Source: Deltaproteobacteria bacterium
Lineage (GTDB): Bacteria; Myxococcota_A; Polyangia; JACPQR01
NCBI GenBank assembly: GCA_016190375.1
Contig: JACPQR010000110.1
Location: forward strand, 34,161 to 98,160
Direction: 5' to 3'
Length of the DNA: 64,000 bases
In this document: piece after piece, positions 10,660-20,892 of the stretch
How the letters are laid out: each line of letters begins with the position of its first letter
Position numbering within the stretch: the first letter of the stretch is position 1
Program-made: the position numbers and the translations under genes
Notes under the pieces: model-generated
Told to the model about the DNA's origin: nothing
The model's input: only the letters and a program-made list of their open reading frames with translations
The model's database searches: none

Positions 10660-11824
10660 GGGAGCGGGGCGCTTCGGAAGCAGCCGCCACTGGTTCTGGG
10701 GTGCCATCCTTGCTTGCACTGCCTCTGCCCGTCCGGCCGCCGCCGATCCGATCGTCCTCGGGGAGGGCGAGGGAACGGTCCGGGAGCTCGAGGCCCGTGG
10801 CCATCGGGCCGTGGGACCCGACGACGCGCGGGCGGACCTCGGGCGGAGGGCCGGCGCGGCGCCCGATCCCGCCCCGATCCGCGCCCTGGCGGCGCAGGGC
10901 CGCGCGGCATACGCCCAGACGGACTTCCCGGCGGCGATCGAGGCGCTCAGGCAGGCCTCGGCGGCGGCGTTCGCCGCAGGACCCGACGCGCTCCCGCGGG
11001 GGGAGCTCGCGGCGATCCACCTGGACCTGGGCATCGCGGAGCTCGCGCGAGGCTGGCGCGGGGAGGCGGAGATCGAGGTCGCGCTGGCGCTCCGGCTGGA
11101 TCCGGCCGTCGCCGTCGACCGATCGCTGCACGGACCTCCCGTCTGGCGCATGGTCGAGCGGGTCCGCGCCTCGACCCCTCGCCCGGTCGCCAGGATTCTC
11201 GTGACGGAGCCCGAGGGGGGCACGATCCGGCTCGACGCGCGCGATGCCTCGCCGAGCCCATTCTCCGTGGCCGACCTCACCCTCGGGCCGCACGTCGTCG
11301 TCGTCCGTAGGCCCGGGCATCCTCCCGCGATGGTGCGGATCGACGTCACGGAGGCAACGGTCTCTCCGGTCGCCATACGCCTGCCACCAGAGAGCGGCGC
11401 GGCGGCCGCGCGGGGAGCCCTCGATGCGCTCGACGCCGGCGACCTCGAGCGGGCGGCGACGCTGGCTCGCGTGGCGCTCGACGCGGATGGCGTGCTCGCC
11501 GTGGCGCCCGAGGCCGGGCGGCTCCGAGCGGTTTGGGCGCCGCGAGGGGCGCCGCCGCGGTCGATCTCGGCGGCGAGCCCGTCGGAGCTCGCCTCGACGC
11601 TTTTCCCGCAGCCGTCCGTGCGTCTCGCCATTCGCACTCCACGGCGTCCGAGCCCGCACGTGGCAAGGGACCCCGAACCGCGGCCGAGCGCAGGCCTGCC
11701 GTGGTGGGCCTGGGCCGGAGGCGGAGCGCTCGTCGCGGGCGCGGCGACCGCCGCGGTGATCTTCCTCGCGCGTCCCGACAAGCCGCCGACGGAGCACCTC
11801 CTCGTTGGGGAGCTCGTCCCATGA
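10658..11824 (+). CDS. Exported TPR/PEGA protein with C-terminal membrane anchor, module A
   Basis: The 388-residue product starts MGAGRFGSSRHWFWG with a short hydrophobic signal ending near ARPAAA. A helical TPR-like part (about 70-165) contains AAYAQTDFPAAIEALRQASA and AAIHLDLGIAELARG. A PEGA-like beta domain (about 175-240) contains ILVTEPEGGTIRLDA and LGPHVVVVRRPGH. A second helical stretch leads to a C-terminal membrane segment (WWAWAGGGALVAGAATAA) and a short tail. The partner paralogue in module B (55114-56280) has the same order. The start ATG lies inside the kinase remnant, so the true N-terminus is slightly uncertain. It probably acts in the envelope with the kinase. Confidence 0.8.
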   Translation: MGAGRFGSSRHWFWGAILACTASARPAAADPIVLGEGEGTVRELEARGHRAVGPDDARADLGRRAGAAPDPAPIRALAAQGRAAYAQTDFPAAIEALRQASAAAFAAGPDALPRGELAAIHLDLGIAELARGWRGEAEIEVALALRLDPAVAVDRSLHGPPVWRMVERVRASTPRPVARILVTEPEGGTIRLDARDASPSPFSVADLTLGPHVVVVRRPGHPPAMVRIDVTEATVSPVAIRLPPESGAAAARGALDALDAGDLERAATLARVALDADGVLAVAPEAGRLRAVWAPRGAPPRSISAASPSELASTLFPQPSVRLAIRTPRRPSPHVARDPEPRPSAGLPWWAWAGGGALVAGAATAAVIFLARPDKPPTEHLLVGELVP

Positions 11825-13440
11825 AGCGCGGTTCTCTGCTCCAACTCCTCGCCGTCGCGCTCCTCGTCGCGTGCGGCGGCGAGGACCTGCACCGCGAGCG
11901 CTTCGAGGTGCGCGGCTGCTCGCTGGACCGGATCCGCCTGCTCGCGTTCGTCGGTACCGATGCCTGCGCGACCGATAGCCCGGTCTCCGAGGACGGCGGT
12001 ACTCCCACGGAGCCCATCGCAGACGTGACGTGGGAGGATCCGAGCGCGACGTCTTCACCGCCGCTGCGGGTACCGATGGGATCGCCCGTCTCCGTCGTCG
12101 CTCACTGCCTCGACGAGGCGGGGATCGTGCGCGAGTGGGGCTGCGACGACGATGCGGATGGGCTCGTGTCCATCGAGGTCGCGGCCCTGTGCATCCCGGA
12201 AGACTGCGAGGGCTGCGATGAGTGTCCCGCAGGCTCGAGGTCCTGGAAGGGTGCGGAAGGCCAGAGCTGCTTCTCGGATTGCGCCGAGTGCGACGCGGAC
12301 CGGGACACGTTCGTCGCCGAGGACTGCGGCGGCGACGACTGCAATGACGGCGACGCCGCGATCCATCCCGGCGCTCCGGACCCGCTGTTCGAGGACGGGG
12401 AATGGACCGTCGAGCGCCCTCCGTTCGCCGGGGACGACGTCTCGCTCGCGCTGGACGCCGACATGGCTCAGGTCGCCTTCCACTCGACCGGTGAGCAGGG
12501 TGGCGTTTTGGTGGCGAGGCGCGACGAGATCGGCCTCTGGACGCTCGAGCTCGTCGACCGTGCGCCGGGGACGCGCACGGCTCTCGCGATCCGGGACGGA
12601 GACAGCCACCTCGTCTACTACGTCGCGGCCGGTCCCCAGCCCGGGCTCTGGTACGCCGCGGACGCAGGTGGCGATTGGGACCCGGAGACCATCGGCCCGG
12701 CGTTTCCTGGCGTGCGCTCTCGGCCCGCGATCGCCTTCGACCAGAGCGAGCTTCTGGTCGCGTACCAGACTGAGGGTGGGCTGCTCCTCTCGTCGCGCGC
12801 GGGCCCTGAGAGCTGGGGGACCGTCACGGTCGACGACACGGATGACTCCGGCGGTTTCGCCTCGGTCACGACCGAGGGCGGCCGAGTGCACGTCGCCTAC
12901 GTGCGCTCGGCCGAAGGCGGCATCGATCTCTGGTATTCCGTTCGCCTCCCGGACGAAGACGACTTTCTGCCTCCCGAGAGCATCCAGGAGGCGGCGGGCG
13001 ACTTCGTCACGATTCGCGCCAGGCAGGACGGAGCCCTGATCCTGGCCTACCGTGCCGGGAACGACCTGCGCTCGGCCTCGCGGCGTCCTCCTCCGCTTGG
13101 TGGCGGGCCGCCTCCCGGGTTCGTGACGAAGATGATCGAGCCGGAGGGCGACCGGGGCGCCTTCGCCGCGATGGCGTTGGACCCGGCTGGTGCGGCCCAC
13201 GTCAGCCACTACGACCCGAGCGACCGCACCGTCCGCTACACGATGTTCGACGAGGACACCGTCGTCTCCGAGACCGTGCCGCTCCCCGGCGAGCCACTCG
13301 AGATCCAGGGCTCCTCGATCGCCGTCGCGCGCGACGGGATGGCCCACGCGATCTGGGCCGGGCGCGCAGGCTCGCCCCTCTACGCCCGCCGCATGACCGA
13401 GCCGACCGATCAGGACTGCAACGGCTCGGACGGCCCATGA
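11821..13440 (+). CDS. Lipoprotein with MopE metal-binding motif and propeller-like repeats
   Basis: The 539-residue protein begins MKRGSLLQLLAVALLVACGG with a lipobox Cys at residue 18. A Cys-rich N-terminal part ends in the MopE-type motif CDADRDTFVAEDCGGDDCND (about 160-180, then GDAAIHPGAPD), known from myxobacterial and other surface proteins as a putative metal-binding motif. The rest has repeating segments of the type RSRPAIAFDQSELLVAYQ and GAFAAMALDPAGAAHVSHY, as in sialidase/BNR-like propellers. It starts within the stop of the PEGA gene (ATGA), so the two are coupled. It is the module A counterpart of the propeller lipoprotein at 53642. Confidence 0.85.
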   Translation: MKRGSLLQLLAVALLVACGGEDLHRERFEVRGCSLDRIRLLAFVGTDACATDSPVSEDGGTPTEPIADVTWEDPSATSSPPLRVPMGSPVSVVAHCLDEAGIVREWGCDDDADGLVSIEVAALCIPEDCEGCDECPAGSRSWKGAEGQSCFSDCAECDADRDTFVAEDCGGDDCNDGDAAIHPGAPDPLFEDGEWTVERPPFAGDDVSLALDADMAQVAFHSTGEQGGVLVARRDEIGLWTLELVDRAPGTRTALAIRDGDSHLVYYVAAGPQPGLWYAADAGGDWDPETIGPAFPGVRSRPAIAFDQSELLVAYQTEGGLLLSSRAGPESWGTVTVDDTDDSGGFASVTTEGGRVHVAYVRSAEGGIDLWYSVRLPDEDDFLPPESIQEAAGDFVTIRARQDGALILAYRAGNDLRSASRRPPPLGGGPPPGFVTKMIEPEGDRGAFAAMALDPAGAAHVSHYDPSDRTVRYTMFDEDTVVSETVPLPGEPLEIQGSSIAVARDGMAHAIWAGRAGSPLYARRMTEPTDQDCNGSDGP

Positions 13441-13474
13441 ACCACACCCAGGGACCCCGCGAGGGCGCCGCGGC

Positions 13475-14832
13475 TCACGGGAGCTCTTCGAGCAGCGTCG
13501 TGGCGCGTCGATCGACGAAGCTGGTCAGCCCGAACGAGGTCCGGTCGCCGATCACCTGGTCGTCGTACAGCCCGCCCTCGAACAGCTCCGGGGGGAAGAA
13601 GCGGGTCGGATCCTCCTCGACGTAGGGCCTGAGCACGGCGGCGAGCTCGGTCACGCGGTCGGCCATCCAGTCGGGCGAGAAGGCGCCGTCAGCGAGCTCG
13701 GCCAGGGCGTCCTCGTAGGCAGCGAGAAAGGACGGAACGGAGAGCACGCGCCGGACGAGCACCTTCTGCTCGTAGGGCCGGCACGTCGGCCGCTCGAACG
13801 GGAAGTCGAGGAGCTCCTCCGCGCGCATGCCGCAGTTGAACCAGCCGAAGCTCCCGTTCATGTCCCAGGGAATGACGACGAAGCGCCCGGCGTCGCGGTC
13901 CTCGTAGAGGTAGTAGTTGTGCCCGGGACCGACCAGCGAGTCGAGGTAGACCTGGAGCGCGAGCATCGCGAGGAACCGGACGAACCGATCGACGTCGAGG
14001 ACCGCGGACAGCTCGGACTCGAGGTCGTCGTCGGCGGTGTTGTTGAGCACGTCCAGGAAGTGGATGAGCGCAGAGCCATCGGAGGTGTCCTCGTTGGTCT
14101 TGAGCCCGATCTCCGGGTACGCCGAGATGTCGGGCCCGCGCCACTCGAGGTAGCCGTCGGGCATCTCGGGCTTGTAGAGGTCTCCGTTGTCGTCGGCGAA
14201 GTGCCGGCGCAAGAAGTCCCTGTCGACCTGCTCGACGGACACGTACGTTCCGAGGAGCTCCCCGTCGATCGTGATCCGCGCGAAGCCCATCTGCGGCGAG
14301 GGAATGCCGGCGTTCGCGAACATCTCCGAAGCGAGGACCTCGCGGAGCTGCGTCGGGTCGTTGAAGCCGTTGTTGAAGTTGATCTTGTCCACGCCGAGGA
14401 GCCGCTGGCCCTCCACGTACTCGTCGGTGTCGACCTTGAGCGAGTAGCGGGTGCCACCCTGGCGCTCGAGCTGCCACCTCGAGGAGTTGCCCTTCAGCCG
14501 CACGGCGACGTCCTCGACCGTGATCCCGTCGAACACGATCGTGGCCGGCACGTAGATGTCCTCGAGCGGCGTCTCGAGGAGGGTGCTCCAGCCGTCGCCG
14601 TCGAAGTCGATCTCCACGTCGACCACGCGATCGAGAGGAAAGAGCCGGTCGTAGTCCGGCGCGTCGTCGGCGCCAGCGTCGGGATCGCCCTCGGTGGCGG
14701 CGTCGGGCAGCACGGCCGCGTCGGGCGCGGCGGAGGCGTCGGGGCTCGCGGCGTCGCCGGTCGCTTCTGGCGCCGTCGACTCGCTGCAGGCCGCGAGCGC
14801 CGCGACCAGGACCGAGAGCGACTTGCGGGATC

Positions 14833-14836
<4 letters not shown>
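13475..14836 (-). CDS. CotH-like kinase lipoprotein
   Basis: The 453-residue product starts MRSRKSLSVLVAALAAC, a lipoprotein signal, followed by an Ala/Asp linker to about residue 50. The CotH kinase domain then shows VRLKGNSSRW, KINFNNGFNDP, VEQVDRDFLRRHF, DLYKPE, and the family hallmark GHNYYLYEDRDAGRF followed by IPWDMNGSFG near 300. CotH proteins are atypical secreted kinases that phosphorylate spore-coat or surface proteins. It overlaps the upstream CotH gene by four bases (ATGA) and is the last gene of the VTC-CotH-CotH operon. It converges on the MopE lipoprotein with 34 bp between. Confidence 0.9.
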
Positions 14837-16233
<1,397 letters not shown>

Positions 16234-16246
16234 CGAGAATGCCTCC

Positions 16247-17041
16247 TCATCCTCCGACCAGGGCCCTCGCTCCCCGGCGAGCGCCGCCCGGCAGGGTGGT
16301 GATTGCCGCCATCGCGCGCATCCCGAGCGCGAACTTCGACAGACCTCTCGCAGGAGGTAGCCTCGAGACGGCGCGCGCGAGCCACTCGGGTGGCTGACCT
16401 GCATGCTTCAGCTCGACGATCCATCCGTCCACGCGTCCCAGGACGGTCGGCGGCTCGGCCAGGCTGCCCGCGGCGCCCGGCGAGACCGGGCCACAGAGCT
16501 CGATGCCGCTATCGACAGTGATCCGGACACGACAGTCCGCGTCGGCGAACGACGACCTCCGGTACCATGTGGTCACCCTCGGCGTGGGGCGGTCGGCTCG
16601 GAGGCGCCGTGCGAGAAGGCCGAGCTCCGCGGTCGACTCCTCCAGCTCACCGTGGCTCCGGACGATCTGGTCGATCCGATCGGGCGTCGATGCGAAGCGG
16701 ACCTTGTGCCGCAGCGGTCCGGCGTTCTCCTTGAGCTCGAGAAAGCACGCGCCCGTCAGGGCCGGAGCGCCGGCCAGGTCCTGCGCCGAGGCGTACTCGC
16801 GAATCCGCAGCCGCCTGTGGAACGAGCCGGTCCGGCCGGACCGGAAGTACTCGAGCCGATCCGTGTCGAGGTAGGTGGTGCGCGCGTACGCGACGGGCCG
16901 CGCCGCGTCGTAGATCTCCTCGTGGATCCACGGCGCCACCGCGTCGAGGAAGCGCTCGACGCCGCTCCGGGTCATGACGAGCTTGCGCTCGACCTCCGAC
17001 GTCCAGCGGGATCGCAGCCCGAGGCAGGCGAACGCGGCCAT
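16247..17041 (-). CDS. VTC-domain protein (polyphosphate-polymerase type)
   Basis: The 264-residue protein carries the VTC/CYTH-like tunnel pattern: EVERKLVM at about 15 (ExxxK opening), YARTTYLDTDRLEYFRSG, HRRLRIREY, CFLELKEN, and later VTTWYRRSSFADADCRVRIT and GWIVELKHAG (charged tunnel strands). In the family these residues bind nucleotide or polyphosphate and metal. It is first in an operon with two CotH kinases (13 bp gap to the first). The start at 17041 (MAAFACLGLRSRWTSEVERK) keeps the conserved opening. VTC-like and CotH genes are often neighbours in bacteria (from memory), so a shared phosphate-transfer role outside or at the membrane is plausible but unproven. Confidence 0.85.
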   Translation of the reverse strand: MAAFACLGLRSRWTSEVERKLVMTRSGVERFLDAVAPWIHEEIYDAARPVAYARTTYLDTDRLEYFRSGRTGSFHRRLRIREYASAQDLAGAPALTGACFLELKENAGPLRHKVRFASTPDRIDQIVRSHGELEESTAELGLLARRLRADRPTPRVTTWYRRSSFADADCRVRITVDSGIELCGPVSPGAAGSLAEPPTVLGRVDGWIVELKHAGQPPEWLARAVSRLPPARGLSKFALGMRAMAAITTLPGGARRGARALVGG

Positions 17042-17133
17042 GGGTGGTCCGAGAGCACCTGTCGTGCCAGGGGCTGAACAGGCAAGGGCGCGGGAATCAT
17101 CGGGGAAAGCGGATCCCGCTGCCCCTGCCGAGA

Positions 17134-17165
17134 CGCACCCCGGCCGGCGGCGGCCCCGGGGTGCG
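17134..17165. terminator. Strong GC hairpin between divergent genes
   Basis: A 10-bp perfect stem, 17134-17143 (CGCACCCCGG) with 17156-17165, closes a 12-base loop. It lies in the 228-bp gap between the divergent VTC and radical SAM genes, so a classic terminator role is not expected there and no U tract follows. It may be a regulatory structure in a 5' leader. Confidence 0.4.
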
Positions 17166-17269
17166 ACACCGGGGATGCAGGGTGCTGACGGGGCACCTGC
17201 CGGCGGCGGCCTTCTGACTCCTGTCATGGGTAACTCGTGGCCGACGGGTTGTGCTCGGCGTCCATCCGG

Positions 17270-18664
17270 ATGCACGTCGTCTTCGCGACGCTCTGGTCCC
17301 GCGAGGTCTCGGCCATGGGGCTCCTGTACCTCGCGGGCGCCCTGCGGCGGGCCGGGCACACCGTCGCGCTCGTTCAGGCAAGGGACGCGCGAGAGGCCGT
17401 CGATGCCGTCCGCCGCGAGCGGCCCCGCGTGGTCGGGCTCTCGGCGACGACGGGCCTGCACCGTGTCTACCTCGCGTGGGCGCGAGCGATTCGCGCGGCG
17501 CAGCCGGACGTCACGCTGGTCCTCGGCGGCCCGCACGCGACGTTCTTCCCGGAGACGCTGGAGCGAGAAGCGGCTCTGGACGCGCTGTGCGTCGGCGAGG
17601 GCGAGGAGTCGCTGGTCGAGTGGCTCGCCGCGCTCGAGGCCGGCGAACCGCGAGCCGTGCCTGGCTTCAGGCGGCGAGTGGACGGCAGGGTGCTCGACGG
17701 GGGTCTGCGGCCGCCGCCCCGCGACGTCGATGCGCTCGCGCCGCCGGCCCGCGACCTCTACTTCGCCGGCAACCGGCGGCTCGCGCGCTTTCCCGTCAAG
17801 GCGTTCCTGGCCTCCCGCGGCTGCCCCTACCGGTGCACCTACTGCTTCAACCGATCGCTGAACGACATGTACCGCGGTACGGGCAAGCCCGTGCGGTGGC
17901 GCGAGCCCGGGGCGCTCTGCGACGAGATCGACGCGGTCCGGCGTCGATGGCCGCTCGAGCTCGTGTGGATCCTCGATGCGAACTTCGCCGTCTCTCGCGC
18001 CTGGCTCGAGAAGCTCGCACCCGTCTACCGGGCCCGGGTCGGGCTGCCGTTCTTCTGCAAGGTCCGCCCGAACCTCGTCGACGCGGACCTCGCGGCGGTC
18101 CTGGGCGAGATGGGGTGCGTCGGCGTGGGGATGGGGATCGAGAGCGGCGACGACGAGCTGCGCAACGACGTCCTCGAGCGCGGCATCTCGCGCGCGCAGA
18201 TCGTCGAGTCCTGCCGCCTGCTGCGCGCGCGGGGCATCCGCGTCATGTCGTTCAACATGCTGGGGCTGCCGGGAGAGACGTACGAGCTGGCGAAGAAGAC
18301 GCTCGACCTCAACGTCGAGTGCGCCGTCGACTATGCCGCGGCGACCATCCTGCAACCCTACCCGAGGACGGAGATCGCGCGGCGTTCGGTCCTCGCGGGC
18401 GACTTCGACGGCGACTTCGACGGGCTCGGACGGGACTACTACTCGTCCACGCCGCTCCGGTCGATCGCGCACGGGGACCGCGCTCGCATCCTGAACCTGC
18501 AGCGCCTGTTCGGGCTCGCGGTCGAGTTCCCCGAGGTGCGGCGGCGGATCGACTGGCTCACGGGACGAAAGAGCCCGCGCTTGTACACCGAGGCGTTCAA
18601 GCTGTGGCACAGGCACTGCTTCAACTCGCGCTTCTACGAGGCGCGCGGGAGGGCAACGGCATGA
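17270..18664 (+). CDS. B12-binding-type radical SAM protein
   Basis: The 464-residue enzyme has an N-terminal Rossmann part like the B12-binding domain of radical SAM proteins (VVGLSATTGLHRVYLAWARA, LVLGGPHATFFPE, CVGEGEESLVEWL). The radical SAM core has CPYRCTYC near residue 190, the three Cys that hold the [4Fe-4S] cluster, followed by later strands VWILDANFAV and GVGMGIESGDDELR. The N-terminal part lacks an obvious DxHxxG cobalamin motif, so B12 binding is uncertain. The ATG at 17270 is preferred; a GTG eleven codons earlier is possible. The gene overlaps the next by ATGA. The substrate is unknown; close relatives act on lipids or natural products. Confidence 0.85.
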   Translation: MHVVFATLWSREVSAMGLLYLAGALRRAGHTVALVQARDAREAVDAVRRERPRVVGLSATTGLHRVYLAWARAIRAAQPDVTLVLGGPHATFFPETLEREAALDALCVGEGEESLVEWLAALEAGEPRAVPGFRRRVDGRVLDGGLRPPPRDVDALAPPARDLYFAGNRRLARFPVKAFLASRGCPYRCTYCFNRSLNDMYRGTGKPVRWREPGALCDEIDAVRRRWPLELVWILDANFAVSRAWLEKLAPVYRARVGLPFFCKVRPNLVDADLAAVLGEMGCVGVGMGIESGDDELRNDVLERGISRAQIVESCRLLRARGIRVMSFNMLGLPGETYELAKKTLDLNVECAVDYAAATILQPYPRTEIARRSVLAGDFDGDFDGLGRDYYSSTPLRSIAHGDRARILNLQRLFGLAVEFPEVRRRIDWLTGRKSPRLYTEAFKLWHRHCFNSRFYEARGRATA

Positions 18665-18930
18665 GGACCGTGGGAACGACCGCGTGGCGATGGCTCCGAC
18701 TGGCGGCGGTGCTCCTGGCGGCGCTCTTGCTGTCGGCGGTGACCGTCGTGCTCGAGGCGTGCGGCGGAGGCACGCGCCGACCGAAGAGCGCCGACGACGC
18801 CGGGCGCGACGCGGCCGCCGGTGTGGACGCGGGAACCGACGCGGGAGGTCAGGTGGACGCCGGCCTCGATGCAAGCGACGACGGTGGGCAACCCGACGAC
18901 GCCGACCTGCCGGACGTCCCGCTCGAGTGA
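18661..18930 (+). CDS. Small Asp/Ala/Gly-rich lipoprotein
   Basis: The 89-residue product begins MRTVGTTAWRWLRLAAVLLA with a long hydrophobic segment ending VVLEACGG, a lipobox-like site near residue 34. The remainder is an acidic DAG-type repeat (AAGVDAGTDAGGQVDAGLDA) with no domain. It starts within the stop of the radical SAM gene (ATGA), so it is translationally coupled to it. It looks like a lipoprotein linker without a functional head, either a small protein in its own right or a truncated gene. No function can be given. Confidence 0.7.
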   Translation: MRTVGTTAWRWLRLAAVLLAALLLSAVTVVLEACGGGTRRPKSADDAGRDAAAGVDAGTDAGGQVDAGLDASDDGGQPDDADLPDVPLE

Positions 18931-18939
18931 CCCGATCCC

Positions 18940-19854
18940 TCAGGAGAGCGGGAGCTCGACGGCCAGCGTGGCGCTGGGCCATACGGTGGGCGATCCCTCG
19001 ACGACCGCAAGGTCGACGGCGAGGCGGGCACCGACCGTCAGAGCGCCCCAGAGATCCCAGCTCCACCCGACGTGGGGCCCGACGATCCAGCCCTCACCGT
19101 CCTCGACGACGAGGAGCGCCGTGTGCGCGCCCCAGTCGAAGCGGGCCTTCGAGCCGGATCCAATCCGGCTGAGCGCGAGCCCCAGCGTGTAGGCACCGCC
19201 TCCACCCTCGAAGACGTAGGCCATCTGCCCCATCGCCGAGAGCCGGAGGTGATCGCCGAGGCCGTACCCGACCCCGACCTGGGCGCTCGCCGCGACCACC
19301 GCATACAGCCCACCGAGCTCCAGGACCCAGCCAAGCGCCGGCGCGGGAGCGGGCCTGGCGATCGCGGTCGCCTGCAGTCGAGCGCGGCCGGCAGAACGGG
19401 GCGGGCCGACGGGCCGGGGTGAAGTCTCGGCCGGACCGGGCGGGGGCGGCGGCAAAGGCGCCATCGCAGCCAGGGTTGGATCGAGCTGGCTGCGGTGCAG
19501 GTTGGCGACGATCATCGCGATGGCCGCGGTCATCGACCGGGGGTCGTGCGAGTCTGCGACGATCCGCGTCGTCTCGCGGCCCTCGCCGTCGCGGTAGACG
19601 ACGAGGATCCGACCCTCCGGCGACACGCCGAGCGTGACGCTGGCCGCGCGCGGCGGCACGGTCGGCGAGACCACGACCTCGGTGCCGGGAAGCTCGGCGC
19701 CAATGCGGTTTGCAACCGCGTCGAGAGGCACGGGCACGGGATCGCCGCCCTCGACGACGATTTCGTCACTCGGGGGGATTCCATCTTGCTGCGCAGACGC
19801 GGCCGCGGGGACGAGAAGAAGCCAACAAGCCAGGACTATCCGTCGCATGGCCAT
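18940..19854 (-). CDS. Exported protein with C-terminal beta-barrel-like part
   Basis: The 304-residue product starts MAMRRIVLACWLLLVPAAAS with a cleavable signal peptide ending near ASAQQ. Residues about 25-150 form a small mixed domain, then a Pro-rich linker (PLPPPPPGPAETSPRP). The C-terminal half has alternating aromatic and Gly strands (LGWVLELGGLYAVVAASAQV, AYTLGLALSRIGSG, GPHVGWSWDLWGALTVGARL), as in small outer-membrane barrels, but no family was recognised. An ATG two codons later is an equal start candidate. It converges on the small lipoprotein with a 9-bp gap and is divergent from the NmrA-like gene. Confidence 0.75.
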   Translation of the reverse strand: MAMRRIVLACWLLLVPAAASAQQDGIPPSDEIVVEGGDPVPVPLDAVANRIGAELPGTEVVVSPTVPPRAASVTLGVSPEGRILVVYRDGEGRETTRIVADSHDPRSMTAAIAMIVANLHRSQLDPTLAAMAPLPPPPPGPAETSPRPVGPPRSAGRARLQATAIARPAPAPALGWVLELGGLYAVVAASAQVGVGYGLGDHLRLSAMGQMAYVFEGGGGAYTLGLALSRIGSGSKARFDWGAHTALLVVEDGEGWIVGPHVGWSWDLWGALTVGARLAVDLAVVEGSPTVWPSATLAVELPLS

Positions 19855-19901
19855 CAGTACCCGATGGACCGCGACTCTTCGCGGCCCCGCATGCTCCGCG
19901 C

Positions 19902-19929
19902 TTGCGTGTCGCTGGAACGTGGTTATCGT
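19902..19929 (+). promoter_or_regulatory. Candidate promoter for the NmrA-like gene
   Basis: TTGCGT at 19902-19907 and TATCGT at 19924-19929 are separated by 16 bases, upstream of an AGGAGGAG ribosome site (19951-19958) and the ATG at 19960. The match to sigma70 hexamers is partial, so this is only a candidate. Confidence 0.35.
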
Positions 19930-19959
19930 GGCGCCTCTCTGATTGAACCGAGGAGGAGC

Positions 19960-20811
19960 ATGTACGTCATAGCTGGAGTCACCGGTCACGTCGGGTCGTT
20001 CGTTGCTTCGGAGCTCCTGGGGCGCAAGCAGAAGATCAAGGTCATCGTCCGCGACGCGGCCAAGGGCGCTCGCTGGGCCCAGCAGGGAGCAGAGGTCGCG
20101 GTCGGCTCTCTCGAGGACGCGGCCTTCCTGACGGGCGTGCTGCGGGGCGCGCAGGGGTTCTTCACGCTGCTCCCTCCGGACTTCGCGCCCCCGGACTTCT
20201 TCGGAGCGCAGTGCAGGAAAGCCGACGCGATCGCGGCCGCCGTCAAGTCCGCAGGCACGCCGCACGTCGTGATTCTGTCATCCGTCGGGGCCGACCTGCC
20301 CGCGGGCACGGGGCCTATCAAGGGGCTCCACTACCTCGAGAACGTGCTTCGAGCGACCGGGACCAAGCTGACCGCGATCCGCGCAGGCTTCTTCCAGGAG
20401 AACGTCGGAGAGACGCTGCGGGCCGCCCGGACGGGGGGGATCGTGCCGACCTTCGCGCCGGCAGACGCCGCGATGCCCATGATCGCGACCCGCGACATCG
20501 GTACCGTTGCGGCGCAGGCGCTGCTCGCCGGGCCGAAGGACGAGATCGTGGACGTCCATGGCCCGGCCTACTCGATGCGACAGGTCGCCGAGAAGCTCGG
20601 CGCCGCGCTCGGGAAGACGCTGCCTTTGGTCGAGATCCCAAGGGAGAACTGGGTGGGCGCGTTGACCCAGGCCGGCCTGCCGCGCCACGCCGCCGAGGTC
20701 TTCGCCGAGATGTACGCGGCCTTCGGGACCGGCAACATCAGGCCCTGCGGCGACCGGATGGTCCAGGGCAAGACCACGCTCGACGAGACGCTGAAGACCC
20801 TGCTCGGCTGA
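19960..20811 (+). CDS. NmrA-like NAD(P)-binding oxidoreductase
   Basis: The 283-residue protein begins MYVIAGVTGHVGSFVASELL with a GxTGxxG Rossmann loop at residues 6-12. It follows the atypical short-chain dehydrogenase/NmrA pattern: KVIVRDAAKGARW, VVILSSVGAD, LENVLRATGTKLTAIRAGFF, with no YxxxK catalytic pair. Such proteins are NAD(P)H:quinone or azo reductases or redox sensors. AGGAGGAG directly before the start makes translation initiation strong, and the gene seems monocistronic. It is divergent from the exported protein gene and precedes a kinase gene by 81 bp. Confidence 0.88.
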   Translation: MYVIAGVTGHVGSFVASELLGRKQKIKVIVRDAAKGARWAQQGAEVAVGSLEDAAFLTGVLRGAQGFFTLLPPDFAPPDFFGAQCRKADAIAAAVKSAGTPHVVILSSVGADLPAGTGPIKGLHYLENVLRATGTKLTAIRAGFFQENVGETLRAARTGGIVPTFAPADAAMPMIATRDIGTVAAQALLAGPKDEIVDVHGPAYSMRQVAEKLGAALGKTLPLVEIPRENWVGALTQAGLPRHAAEVFAEMYAAFGTGNIRPCGDRMVQGKTTLDETLKTLLG

Positions 20812-20892
20812 GCCGCGGGCCAGACGTCACGGCTCGCATCTCACACGCCGGCCGTATCGAGCGGCGGCTGGTCGGCGTACACTCCGCCGGCG

